NCBI GenBank assembly: GCA_947036475.1
Contig: CAMQRG010000081.1
Location: 1 to 8,448 of the forward strand
DNA length: 8,448 bases
Direction: 5' to 3'
From: an uncultured Clostridia bacterium
Lineage (GTDB): Bacteria > Bacillota > Clostridia > Lachnospirales > Anaerotignaceae
Shown here: positions 1 through 5,835 of the stretch, piece by piece
How positions within the stretch are numbered: the first letter of the stretch is position 1
Layout of the letters: every line of letters starts with the position of its first letter
Translations under genes and position numbers: made by a program
Notes under the pieces: generated by a model
Seen by the model: the letters and a program-made list of their open reading frames with translations, nothing else
What the model was told of the DNA's origin: nothing
Databases searched by the model: none

Positions 1-361
1 CGTTTTTCGTGTCAATATCCTCCTGTGTCAGGCCTTTCAGGAGCGTCAGAGCCTGATAGTATTTGAGTCCGTTTTCGGCTGTCATATATTCCGATTGCAT
101 GCCCAGCACAACGCAGATTTTGTTCGGCAGGCGGTATCTGCGGATTTCTTCCTGTACGTCCGCTGTGCTTCTGCCCATGCGCTGCATGAATTCGAGCGCG
201 TTTTTGTAATGCGCAGCATATTCGCTTTCAAGAATTTTGACGCGTTCTGCGCCCCAGTTTTTCTCGATGTACTCTACGACTTCGTCCATTGTTTTGGCGT
301 TTGGCGTGAGTTTTACGTCTGCAAAGCGCGCCTTAAGCGCTTCTAATTTCTGCTGTTCCAT
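1..361 (-). CDS. Unrecognised protein, N-terminal 120 residues (runs off the left edge)
   Basis: The minus strand from ATG at 361 stays open to the window edge, giving 120 residues without a stop. The start is well supported: a perfect AAGGAGG (368-374) lies 6 bases before the ATG. The visible protein is soluble-looking, mostly helical and charged, with no signal peptide, membrane segment or cysteine cluster. It begins MEQQKLEALKARFADVKLTP, with later stretches EYIEKNWGAERVK and YRLPNKICVVLGMQSEYMT; the only cysteine seen is in the KICVV segment. I do not recognise the family and assign no function. It is separated from the upstream glycosylase gene by a 213-base hairpin-rich gap, so it may have its own transcript. 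A poor promoter-like pair (TTGGAA, 17 bases, TGAAAT on the minus strand) lies inside that gap but is too weak to call. Confidence applies to the gene being real, not to any role. Confidence 0.8.
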   Translation of the reverse strand, partial: MEQQKLEALKARFADVKLTPNAKTMDEVVEYIEKNWGAERVKILESEYAAHYKNALEFMQRMGRSTADVQEEIRRYRLPNKICVVLGMQSEYMTAENGLKYYQALTLLKGLTQEDIDTKN

Positions 362-367
362 GTGTAT

Positions 368-374
368 CCTCCTT
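368..374 (-). promoter_or_regulatory. Strong ribosome binding site for the left-edge gene
   Basis: AAGGAGG on the minus strand, 6 bases before ATG at 361. It is the main evidence that the cut-off frame at the left edge is a real gene. It sits directly downstream of the last hairpin (384-402) of intergenic repeat copy A. Confidence 0.8.
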
Positions 375-383
375 TTTCAGACC

Positions 384-568
384 TTGGAGGCTCCGCCTCC
401 AAACCTCCGCAAGGGACGTCGTCCCTTGACCCTTTTTCTGGCAGGGAATTTCATTTTGCCAATCTGTTTTTTCCAAATCTCTCGCTTTAGGGAAACGCAG
501 TTTCCCGCAATAAAGTTTGGGATCCAACCCTTTTCAAAGGGTTGGTGGGGTTTGGGGCAAAGCCCCAC
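384..568. repeat. Intergenic hairpin-rich mosaic repeat, copy A
   Basis: This fills most of the 213-base gap between the glycosylase gene and the left-edge gene. In plus-strand order it holds: TTGGAGGC/GCCTCCAA (384-402, 8-bp stem, 3-base loop); AAGGGAC/GTCCCTT (411-427, 7 bp, 3-base loop); GGGAAAC/GTTTCCC (490-506, 7 bp, 3-base loop); then CGCAATAAAGTT; CCAACCCTT/AAGGGTTGG (524-545, 9 bp, 4-base loop); and GTGGGG/CCCCAC (545-568), which competes with an inner GGGGC/GCCCC hairpin (554-566). The core at 490-517 matches copy C (1751-1778) at all but one base. No coding frame here looks genuine. Possible roles are transcript 3'-end protection, a terminator-like element or a non-autonomous mobile repeat; the sequence does not decide between them. 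Confidence 0.75.
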
Positions 569-576
569 GTTTTTTT
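545..576 (+). terminator. Terminator-like hairpin plus T-run on the plus strand
   Basis: On the plus strand a GC-rich hairpin (GTGGGG 545-550 with CCCCAC 563-568, or the inner GGGGC/GCCCC at 554-566) is followed within a few bases by seven Ts (570-576). This has the form of an intrinsic terminator for plus-strand transcripts. No plus-strand gene precedes it, and the T-run overlaps the stop codon of the minus-strand glycosylase gene. It may block antisense transcription, or may simply be part of repeat copy A. Confidence 0.35.
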
Positions 577-1138
577 ATCCTTTCAACTCGTCCCATTTTT
601 GGCGTATCGCCTGCATATCTTCCCATGCGGGACGTTTTTTCGTTTCGTCCCGCAGGAGCGCGGAAGGGTGGTAAGTTGCAATCATATGATATCCCTTGCG
701 CTCAAACCACTGCCCGCGCTGACGTGTAATCTTAAAGCCGGGGTCAATAACAGTTGTTGCCGCAATCCGTCCCAGGCAGACGATAATTTTCGGTTGTATC
801 AACATCAGCTGATAGCGCAGGTAATTCAGGCAGGCAGCTTTTTCATCTTCCTGCGGGTCACGGTTGCCGGGCGGGCGGCATTTCACGATATTTGCGATAT
901 ATGCATCTTCCAGCGAAAGCCCAACACTTTCCAGCATTTTATCCAGCAGCTGACCAGCCGGACCAACAAACGGCACACCCTGCAAATCCTCCTGCTGGCC
1001 GGGACCTTCGCCGATAAACAGGATATCCGCTGTGCGGCTGCCCTTGCCGATGACAACGTTTGTCCGACGCTCCCAAAGTTTGCATTTCCGGCAGGAATAG
1101 CATGCGCCCTCCAATGTTTCCCAGCTTTTCTCCGCCAT
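575..1138 (-). CDS. Uracil-DNA glycosylase, family 4, 4Fe-4S type
   Basis: 187 residues, typical of family 4 bacterial and archaeal uracil-DNA glycosylases, which remove uracil from DNA to begin base-excision repair. The N-terminus carries cysteines at 13, 16 and 19; a CxxC pair there with Cys87 (VKCRPP) and Cys103 (AACLNYL) fits the four ligands of the family's iron-sulfur cluster. The first catalytic/uracil-binding motif is GEGPGQQED at 43-51, followed by GVPFVGPAGQLLD. The second motif is HPSALLR at 157-163. The ATG at 1138 is supported by GAGGTG (1144-1149) 5 bases upstream. Upstream is a 168-base gap with repeat copy B; downstream is copy A, whose hairpins start a few bases beyond the stop codon. 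It is not overlapped with a neighbour, so it is probably expressed alone or with the DUF6054-like gene. Family identity is confident; substrate range (uracil only, or other deaminated bases) cannot be read here. Confidence 0.95.
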   Translation of the reverse strand: MAEKSWETLEGACYSCRKCKLWERRTNVVIGKGSRTADILFIGEGPGQQEDLQGVPFVGPAGQLLDKMLESVGLSLEDAYIANIVKCRPPGNRDPQEDEKAACLNYLRYQLMLIQPKIIVCLGRIAATTVIDPGFKITRQRGQWFERKGYHMIATYHPSALLRDETKKRPAWEDMQAIRQKWDELKG

Positions 1139-1189
1139 ATCTTCACCTCTTTCAAAACATTACAGACCAAAAAATTTTAAAGAACCTGT

Positions 1190-1301
1190 GGGCTTTGCCC
1201 TCAGACATACTGCCCCTGCAAGAATTTCCAGCCCCTGACCCGTTTTCTGCAATAAAGATTTTTCAGGAAAGGGGAGAGGGCGGGACGGTGCCCCGCGTTT
1301 T
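1190..1301. repeat. Intergenic mosaic repeat, copy B (degenerate)
   Basis: This occupies the gap between the DUF6054-like gene and the glycosylase gene. It contains GGGC-TTT-GCCC (1190-1200), the words CTGACCCGTTTTCTGCAATAAAG (in two pieces, 1235-1241 and 1242-1257) and a GCGGG/CCCGC hairpin (1280-1296) followed by GTTTT. The stretch 1242-1257 matches copy C in 15 of 16 bases, and the 3' edge GCCCCGCGTTTT resembles GCCCCACGTTTT of copy A. It lacks the perfect GGGAAAC/GTTTCCC hairpin and the long central stem found in A and C, so it looks like a decayed or partial copy. Nothing coding is apparent in the gap. Confidence 0.55.
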
Positions 1302-1306
1302 CGGTA

Positions 1307-1654
1307 TTACACCTGATATGCTTTCAGTGCGCTTTCTGCTTCCAGCGCGAAACTTTCGCCCGCGCCCCAGTCGAACCGCCAGAAAATGCTGTTCCCGCCG
1401 CCGCCTGCGGATAACCGAACGCGTGTTGTACCGTTACCGTCGAGATCGTCCGCGACTAATGTCAGCGTCGCGCGGTTAGAGGAGCGCATATAATACCGTT
1501 CAAACAGCCGGACAACGACCTCTTTTCCGTCCGCTGTGCGCCTGTTATAAGAGTCCAGAAGTTCTGCGCTGACAATGGCATCTGCCAGCTTATCCATTAC
1601 GATTTCCGCCGCTTCTGACGGCGAGAGCGTCACCCGTATCTCTATTACTTCCAT
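1307..1654 (-). CDS. DUF6054-like small protein of unknown function
   Basis: 115 residues, no signal peptide or membrane span. The pattern resembles what I recall of DUF6054, a small Firmicutes family of unknown role: a beta-strand start (MEVIEIRVTLSPSEAAEIV), the central segment RLFERYYMRSSNRATLTLVA (about 49-68), a glycine-rich SAGGGGNSIFWRFDWGAGESF (about 82-102) and a helical end. The assignment is from memory of the motif pattern and needs a profile search. The frame is open upstream to 1771, but AAAGGAG (1663-1669) lies 8 bases before ATG at 1654, and the upstream extension lies in repeat copy C and reads as non-family sequence. The gene stands alone between repeat copies C and B, 190 bases after cdd and 168 before the glycosylase, so nothing about its role follows from position. 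Confidence 0.8.
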   Translation of the reverse strand: MEVIEIRVTLSPSEAAEIVMDKLADAIVSAELLDSYNRRTADGKEVVVRLFERYYMRSSNRATLTLVADDLDGNGTTRVRLSAGGGGNSIFWRFDWGAGESFALEAESALKAYQV

Positions 1655-1662
1655 TCTGCTCA

Positions 1663-1669
1663 CTCCTTT
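1663..1669 (-). promoter_or_regulatory. Ribosome binding site fixing the DUF6054-like start
   Basis: AAAGGAG on the minus strand, 8 bases before ATG at 1654. It decides against the upstream frame extension to 1771, which would read through the repeat. Confidence 0.75.
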
Positions 1670-1709
1670 TATTAAGAACTTTTCCGTTTTTTCGTCATAT
1701 GAAGCAGAG

Positions 1710-1835
1710 CAGGGACTCAAAATTTGTATTTTCCCTGAATTTTCTGCCTCGGGAAACGCAGTTTCCTGCAATAAAGTTCTTTGCCCCGCTTTCTCCGAAA
1801 GAAAGCGGGTGGAGGCATTGGGGGCAAAGCCTCCA
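1710..1835. repeat. Intergenic hairpin-rich mosaic repeat, copy C
   Basis: This fills the gap between cdd and the DUF6054-like gene. In plus-strand order: CAGGG/CCCTG enclosing AAAAT/ATTTT (1710-1737); GGAAAC/GTTTCC (1752-1766) inside the 28-base core 1751-1778 shared with copy A; CCCGCTTTCT/AGAAAGCGGG (1785-1809, perfect 10-bp stem, 5-base loop); TGGAGGC/GCCTCCA (1810-1835, 7-bp stem, 12-base loop). The last two occupy the same positions as copy A's CCAACCC... and GTGGGG... hairpins but with different stem sequences, so pairing is kept while bases change. On the minus strand these hairpins lie 9 bases beyond the cdd stop codon, without a U-run, so they could shield the operon's 3' end rather than be a classical terminator. 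Confidence 0.75.
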
Positions 1836-1844
1836 AGGTCTTAT

Positions 1845-2255
1845 TTATCTTAAATCCTCCGGACCAAACCCGAACGGCAGCAGTTCCCGCACAGAAAAAG
1901 ACTTCATGCCCTCCTTTTCGCTGTCCAGCAGTACGGTGCCATCTGGCATAAATTCAAACAATACCTGCCGGCAGATGCCGCAGGGTGAAGCATACTCCCC
2001 GCTGCTTGCCGCAATGGCAATTTTCCGGAACTCCCGTACGCCCTCCGAAACTGCTTTTACCACAGCCGTCCGTTCTGCGCAGATTGTTCCGCCATAGCTT
2101 GCGTTTTCCACGTTGCACCCTGAAAATATCTGTCCGTTTTCCGCCAGCAGGGCCGCGCCTACCTGGAACTTAGAATAGGGCGCATATGCCTGTGCCATTG
2201 CCTCTTTTGCCTTTGCCATCAGTTCCATATCCGTAATTTCCGTTTTCCCAGCCAT
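1845..2255 (-). CDS. cdd: Cytidine deaminase
   Basis: 136 residues, the usual length for the small tetrameric bacterial cytidine deaminase, which converts cytidine and deoxycytidine to uridine and deoxyuridine in pyrimidine salvage. The zinc site is intact: TICAERTA gives Cys59 and the proton-shuttle Glu61, and SPCGICRQ gives Cys92 and Cys95. The substrate-binding stretches YSKFQVGAAL (27-36) and CNVENASYG (47-55) are present. I chose ATG at 2255 because AAAGGAG (2264-2270) sits 8 bases upstream and the product starts just before the family's first helix. An ATG at 2273, overlapping the ybeY stop as ATGA, has no good ribosome binding site. The gene begins 14 bases after ybeY and is the last gene of the tight operon; hairpins of repeat copy C follow. 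In many Firmicutes cdd sits between dgkA and era; neither is here. Confidence 0.96.
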   Translation of the reverse strand: MAGKTEITDMELMAKAKEAMAQAYAPYSKFQVGAALLAENGQIFSGCNVENASYGGTICAERTAVVKAVSEGVREFRKIAIAASSGEYASPCGICRQVLFEFMPDGTVLLDSEKEGMKSFSVRELLPFGFGPEDLR

Positions 2256-2263
2256 ATTTCGCA

Positions 2264-2270
2264 CTCCTTT
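2264..2270 (-). promoter_or_regulatory. Ribosome binding site fixing the cdd start
   Basis: AAAGGAG on the minus strand, 8 bases before ATG at 2255 and touching the ybeY stop codon (2270-2272). Termination on ybeY would place ribosomes at this site, which suggests translational coupling. Confidence 0.75.
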
Positions 2271-2740
2271 CATTCCCGCGGGAAACCCGCCAAAAGCAGT
2301 ATTTCCTTCTGCCGCCGGAACATTTCCGCTTCCTCCTTCGGCTCCATGTGGTCATATCCCAAAAGATGCAGCATGCTGTGCGCCGTCAGGAATGCAATTT
2401 CCCGTCGCAGAGAATGTCCGTATTCCGCTGCCTGCTCTTTTGCCCGCTCCAGAGAAATGATAATATCCCCGAGCAATATTTCATCGTTTTCGTTCCTGTC
2501 CGGCTCCTCGCCCTCCGCAAAGGTCAGCAGGGGAAAGCTGAGTACATCTGTTGCCCTGTCGATTTCCCGAAACTGTTTGTTTATCTGGCGTATTTCATCG
2601 TTGCTCACAATGGAAACGCTGATTTCGCACGCCTCATCAAAGCCTTCGCAGCGCAGAGTTTCTGCCGTGGCTTTTTTCACTGCATCTTCCAATTCCGGCG
2701 GGAATACCTCCCCCGCGCGGTTGTCAATCCATATCGTCAC
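2270..2740 (-). CDS. ybeY: Endoribonuclease YbeY, rRNA maturation factor
   Basis: 156 residues from a GTG start, the normal size for YbeY, a zinc-dependent RNase needed for 16S rRNA 3'-end processing and ribosome quality control. The signature histidines are intact in the H-x3-H-x5-H motif HSMLHLLGYDH: His121, His125 and His131. Upstream family features include NKQFREIDRATDVLSFP (54-70) and LGDIIISLERA (90-100). The frame stays open to 2836, but that extension lies wholly inside pgpH and is a lysine/arginine-rich artefact. GTG at 2740 has GAAGGAG (2750-2756) 9 bases before it, and MTIWIDN is a family-like N-terminus. The gene overlaps the 3' end of pgpH by 17 bases and is followed after 14 bases by cdd, so it is almost certainly in one transcript with both. 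phoH and ybeY are neighbours in many bacteria. Confidence 0.96.
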   Translation of the reverse strand: MTIWIDNRAGEVFPPELEDAVKKATAETLRCEGFDEACEISVSIVSNDEIRQINKQFREIDRATDVLSFPLLTFAEGEEPDRNENDEILLGDIIISLERAKEQAAEYGHSLRREIAFLTAHSMLHLLGYDHMEPKEEAEMFRRQKEILLLAGFPRE

Positions 2741-4901
2741 GTTCTGTTTCTCCTTCTGTTTCGGTGGTTTCTTTTTTCGCCGCCGCCTCAATTTCTTCCT
2801 TCTTTGGGTAGGCGACCCGTTCGTGGTACATGCCATGGAACACCTTCAAAAACGCTCCCCGTATGATTTCCAGTTCATGTATCGCCAGCCCGCTGTTGTT
2901 CAGCTGACCATCGTCCAGCTTGTCCTTCATCAGCCCTTTTATGGCCTCCTCCGCTTCGGCAAGCGTTTTTCCGCTGCCCAGCATGGAGCGTACTGCTGCC
3001 TCTATGGTATCCGCCAGCATGACGACAGCAGATTCCCGGAAGGAGGGAATTGGCCCGTCATAGCGGAAATCTTCTTCCTTTACGTGTTCCGCCCCCTCGG
3101 CTTTTAATGCTTTGAAATAAAAATACTTGACAAGGCTTGTCCCATGATGCTGGCGGATAATGTCCAGTATTGTGCGGGGCAGCCCGTAAGCTTGTCCCAT
3201 CTCAAGCCCTTCCCGCGCGTGTTGAATGATGATGCGTGCGCTGTCCTCCGGCGGGAGGTCGTCATGTGGATTGTATCCGGTCTGATTTTCCGAAAAAAAG
3301 CGGGGGTCTTTGAGCTTGCCAATATCATGGTAATATGCACCTGCTCTTGCAAGCGCGGTATTTGCGCCAATTTCATATGCCGCTGTTTCCGCAAGGTTTG
3401 CTACAATCAGGCTGTGGTGGTATGTTCCCGGTGCTTCAATCATCAGCCGCCGCAGGAGTTCATTATTCGGGTTTGTCAGCTCCAGCAGGCGCAGGGGGGT
3501 ATTTGCCTCGAACGCCGCCTCCCAGAAGGGCAGGCTCCCCACAGCAATGATAACGGAAACCAGCCCCATGAGCCCACCGAAACCACTTTTGAGCAGAAGC
3601 TCCGCAGAATAGCCGTTTTCAAAGAACAGCCCTGTGCCCAGCATGGAAAAAAAGCTGACCGCGCCCATTGCCAGAGCCGCCGGCACCATATGGCTGCGCC
3701 GTTCCGTTTTCTGTATCAGAAGCGCGCCCAGTGTGCCGACCAGCAGGGAATACATAAGAAATTCCACGTCCCCATTGAATATGAAACAGCCGACGATGCA
3801 GAACGCGCAGTTCATCACAAGCGCGATATTACGCCCAATCAAAAGCCCTGCCAGCATGGCGAAAAGCCCCAGCGGTATCAGCGTGAAATACTGTATGTTT
3901 GCCATTGCCCGCAGGAGGATTACCATGCCGGTATAGATGGTGAACAGCATGCGCCGCTCGTTCCCGCGCAGAGTTTTTCTGCCGCGTCCCCAAAGAAAAT
4001 AGAGGATTACACCCACAAACAGCAGTGTTACCATCAGCAGACTCCCCAAGAGCGGGAGTGCACTGTTCTGGTAATCCGCTGAATGGATTAGCCCAAGGCT
4101 TTGCAGCCTGTCATAAATTTCCTGTGTAATGATTTCGCCTTCGTCTACGATTTTCTGGTTTTTGCGTATCATTACATTTTCCACTTCAGCGCGCTTGGCT
4201 TCTCTTGCGGCTTCCATGGCGTCCTCGTCCGGCACAAGGTTTGGCTTGAGGGCAGCGGAAAGAATGAGGTTTGCCATCTCTTTCAGTTCACTGCTCCATT
4301 CTGTTTCAGCAAACGCCGCCTGCGCCTGTTCACGACCTTTGGAAAGCATGTCCGCTGTCACACCGGCGCCATAGACCTGGTTTATTGCAGCAATACAATC
4401 TTCCGCGAACAGCAGCCGCTGCGCCCGTCCCATGCTTTCATACGCTGCAAGCTGCCTCCCGCTGAGCACAACGGGCAGCTTCATGGGAGCCTCCTGCACG
4501 CGTTCATAATAGCTTTCGCCCTCGGCAGGGGAGGCGAGTATGCTGTTCAGTTCCTGAAACACTTCGTTGACCAGTGTGCGGCTGTCTTCTTCCGCGACAA
4601 GGTCGTTTTTGTATATCGGGCCAACGCTGTCCGCTGCCGCGTCCTTCAACCGGTTTGTAATAACCTCGTCCACAGCGTCCTTTGCAGCAATATACCGTTT
4701 TTCTGCCACCGCGCCGACCTGTATGGTTTCCTGTTCCTGCACATAGGAGCCTGTCCCAATGCAGAAGGCCGTCACAAGAAAAGCAATTATCAGCAGTGTC
4801 CAGTTTCCCGGACGCCGTTTAGTGGTGCCTCCTGTCTTTCCTGCCATCGCGCTCGCCCCGCTTTCCTTTTTCCCGCGTGTCCTTTTTCTCCGCTTTTTCA
4901 T
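2724..4901 (-). CDS. pgpH: 7TM-HD cyclic-di-AMP phosphodiesterase PgpH (YqfF family)
   Basis: About 725 residues from ATG at 4901, close to the family norm. PgpH degrades the second messenger cyclic-di-AMP to pApA with a cytoplasmic metal-dependent HD domain. Numbering from this start: a very basic N-terminus; first membrane span about 35-50; a large extracellular 7TMR-HDED region about 55-275; a bundle of membrane spans about 283-460; then the HD domain. That domain shows HHS (495-497), YYHDIGK with His525-Asp526, QH (His561), RQHHGTS (His585/586) and LADTIEA (Asp631), so the metal-binding set looks complete. The C-terminus is a charged tail ending in DDMD. The start is uncertain: ATG 4901 lacks a Shine-Dalgarno and overlaps phoH by 83 bases; ATG 4847 (705 residues after removing 18 codons; overlap 29) has only a G-rich leader; TTG 4907 is also possible. 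The 3' end overlaps ybeY by 17 bases. Confidence 0.95.
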   Translation of the reverse strand: MKKRRKRTRGKKESGASAMAGKTGGTTKRRPGNWTLLIIAFLVTAFCIGTGSYVQEQETIQVGAVAEKRYIAAKDAVDEVITNRLKDAAADSVGPIYKNDLVAEEDSRTLVNEVFQELNSILASPAEGESYYERVQEAPMKLPVVLSGRQLAAYESMGRAQRLLFAEDCIAAINQVYGAGVTADMLSKGREQAQAAFAETEWSSELKEMANLILSAALKPNLVPDEDAMEAAREAKRAEVENVMIRKNQKIVDEGEIITQEIYDRLQSLGLIHSADYQNSALPLLGSLLMVTLLFVGVILYFLWGRGRKTLRGNERRMLFTIYTGMVILLRAMANIQYFTLIPLGLFAMLAGLLIGRNIALVMNCAFCIVGCFIFNGDVEFLMYSLLVGTLGALLIQKTERRSHMVPAALAMGAVSFFSMLGTGLFFENGYSAELLLKSGFGGLMGLVSVIIAVGSLPFWEAAFEANTPLRLLELTNPNNELLRRLMIEAPGTYHHSLIVANLAETAAYEIGANTALARAGAYYHDIGKLKDPRFFSENQTGYNPHDDLPPEDSARIIIQHAREGLEMGQAYGLPRTILDIIRQHHGTSLVKYFYFKALKAEGAEHVKEEDFRYDGPIPSFRESAVVMLADTIEAAVRSMLGSGKTLAEAEEAIKGLMKDKLDDGQLNNSGLAIHELEIIRGAFLKVFHGMYHERVAYPKKEEIEAAAKKETTETEGETERDDMD
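2750..2756 (-). promoter_or_regulatory. Ribosome binding site inside pgpH that fixes the ybeY GTG start
   Basis: GAAGGAG on the minus strand, 9 bases before GTG at 2740. It lies within the purine-rich codons for the acidic C-terminal tail of pgpH, so the tail-coding DNA doubles as the translation signal of the next gene. Confidence 0.75.
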
Positions 4902-5835
4902 AGGCAAGTATGATTTTCTGTACCAGCGGGTGGCGCACGACGTCTTTGTTTGTCAGGGTAATCATGCCGATGCCCTCTATGCCGGAAAGAATCTTTGTTG
5001 CTTCCATCAGGCCGGAGCGTTTGCCTTCCGCCAGGTCGATCTGCGTTACGTCGCCTGTAATGACGGCTTTTGCGCCGAAGCCGATGCGCGTCAGAAACAT
5101 TTTCATCTGTTCCGGCGTGGTGTTCTGCGCTTCGTCCAGTACGATAAAGGCGTTATCCAGCGTGCGTCCGCGCATATACGCCAGCGGCGCAACCTCAATC
5201 AGCCCTTTTTCCATATTTTTCATGAAGTTTTCTGCGCCCATGATTTCATAAAGTGCGTCATAAAGCGGGCGTAGATAGGGGTCTACCTTCTGCTGCAGGT
5301 CACCCGGCAGAAAGCCCAGTTTTTCCCCTGCTTCAATGGCGGGGCGGGTGAGTATGATACGGTTGACCTCATTGTTCTTAAATGCCGTTATTGCCATTGC
5401 CATAGCAAGGTAGGTTTTGCCTGTACCTGCCGGACCGATGCCAAAAACGACCGTATTTTTCTTCATAAGGTCTACGTATTTTTTCTGTCCCAGCGTTTTG
5501 GGTTTCAGATGTCTGCCGTTCGCCGTCACACAGATCAGGTCGTCATACACCTTTTCCAGTTCCTTCAAATCCGCTTCTTCCGCAGAGGCAAGGAAATAAT
5601 TCAGATTCTGCTCGGTGATTTCCTCACCCTTCGCTGCCAGTGCGGCAAGGGAACTGACGACGTTCCACGCTTTGCGGACGCCGCGCTCTGCCCCAACAAT
5701 CTTCACATCATCGCCCCGGTTGACAATCTGCACGCCGCAGGCGTGCTCCACCTGCCTGATATTTGCGTCAAACTGCCCGAAAACCGGAAGTATTACGCTG
5801 TTATCCAACTGCAAAGTTTTTTCAAATCGTTCCAT
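4819..5835 (-). CDS. phoH: PhoH-family ATPase
   Basis: 338 residues, slightly longer than typical Firmicutes PhoH (about 320). PhoH proteins are cytoplasmic P-loop ATPases whose exact role is unsettled; genomic pairing with ybeY points to RNA metabolism. Walker A is GPAGTGKT (134-141), Walker B IVLDEAQN (231-238), followed by TGDVTQIDL (260-268) and RHPLVQ (301-306), which fits the sensor and arginine-finger region. Residues 22-60 form a KH-like N-terminal segment. The last 25 residues are a lysine/arginine-rich tail with little family conservation, coded by DNA that also encodes the start of pgpH. ATG at 5835 gives MERFEKTLQL, the family-like start, and overlaps the yqfD stop by 14 bases. 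A GGAG just before the ATG is too close to be ideal, so coupling to yqfD translation is likely. An open frame continues to 5910 but is out-of-frame overlap with yqfD. Confidence 0.96.
   Translation of the reverse strand: MERFEKTLQLDNSVILPVFGQFDANIRQVEHACGVQIVNRGDDVKIVGAERGVRKAWNVVSSLAALAAKGEEITEQNLNYFLASAEEADLKELEKVYDDLICVTANGRHLKPKTLGQKKYVDLMKKNTVVFGIGPAGTGKTYLAMAMAITAFKNNEVNRIILTRPAIEAGEKLGFLPGDLQQKVDPYLRPLYDALYEIMGAENFMKNMEKGLIEVAPLAYMRGRTLDNAFIVLDEAQNTTPEQMKMFLTRIGFGAKAVITGDVTQIDLAEGKRSGLMEATKILSGIEGIGMITLTNKDVVRHPLVQKIILAYEKAEKKDTREKGKRGERDGRKDRRHH

Noticed and set aside
384..568. CRISPR array or tRNA-like structure in the hairpin-rich gap
   Set aside because: The repeats are inverted stems of different sequence with no regular direct repeat and spacer pattern, and no cloverleaf with anticodon or TPsiC arm can be drawn.
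542..1180. Plus-strand open frame (212 codons) across the glycosylase gene
   Set aside because: Starts inside repeat copy A and runs antisense to a gene with complete Fe-S and catalytic motifs.
1690..1720. Sigma-A promoter for the DUF6054-like gene (TTGAGT with TATGAC)
   Set aside because: Only 4 of 6 matches in each box and a 15-base spacer; too weak to list as a feature.
2170..2355. Small minus-strand frame (61 codons) spanning the ybeY-cdd junction, considered as a remnant of dgkA
   Set aside because: It is out of frame with both real genes, shows no membrane segments or diacylglycerol kinase motif, and is rich in arginine and lysine as an off-frame reading would be.
2741..2836. N-terminal extension of ybeY
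   Set aside because: Lies inside pgpH and encodes a basic low-complexity stretch; the GTG at 2740 has an ideal ribosome binding site and family-like N-terminus.
3144..4082. Long plus-strand open frame (312 codons) opposite pgpH
   Set aside because: It is antisense to an intact, well-conserved gene, has no ribosome binding site, and reads as a cysteine/histidine/glutamine-rich shadow without family motifs.
4101..4913. Plus-strand open frame (270 codons) opposite the 5' part of pgpH
   Set aside because: Shadow of pgpH coding sequence; no start signal or motif.
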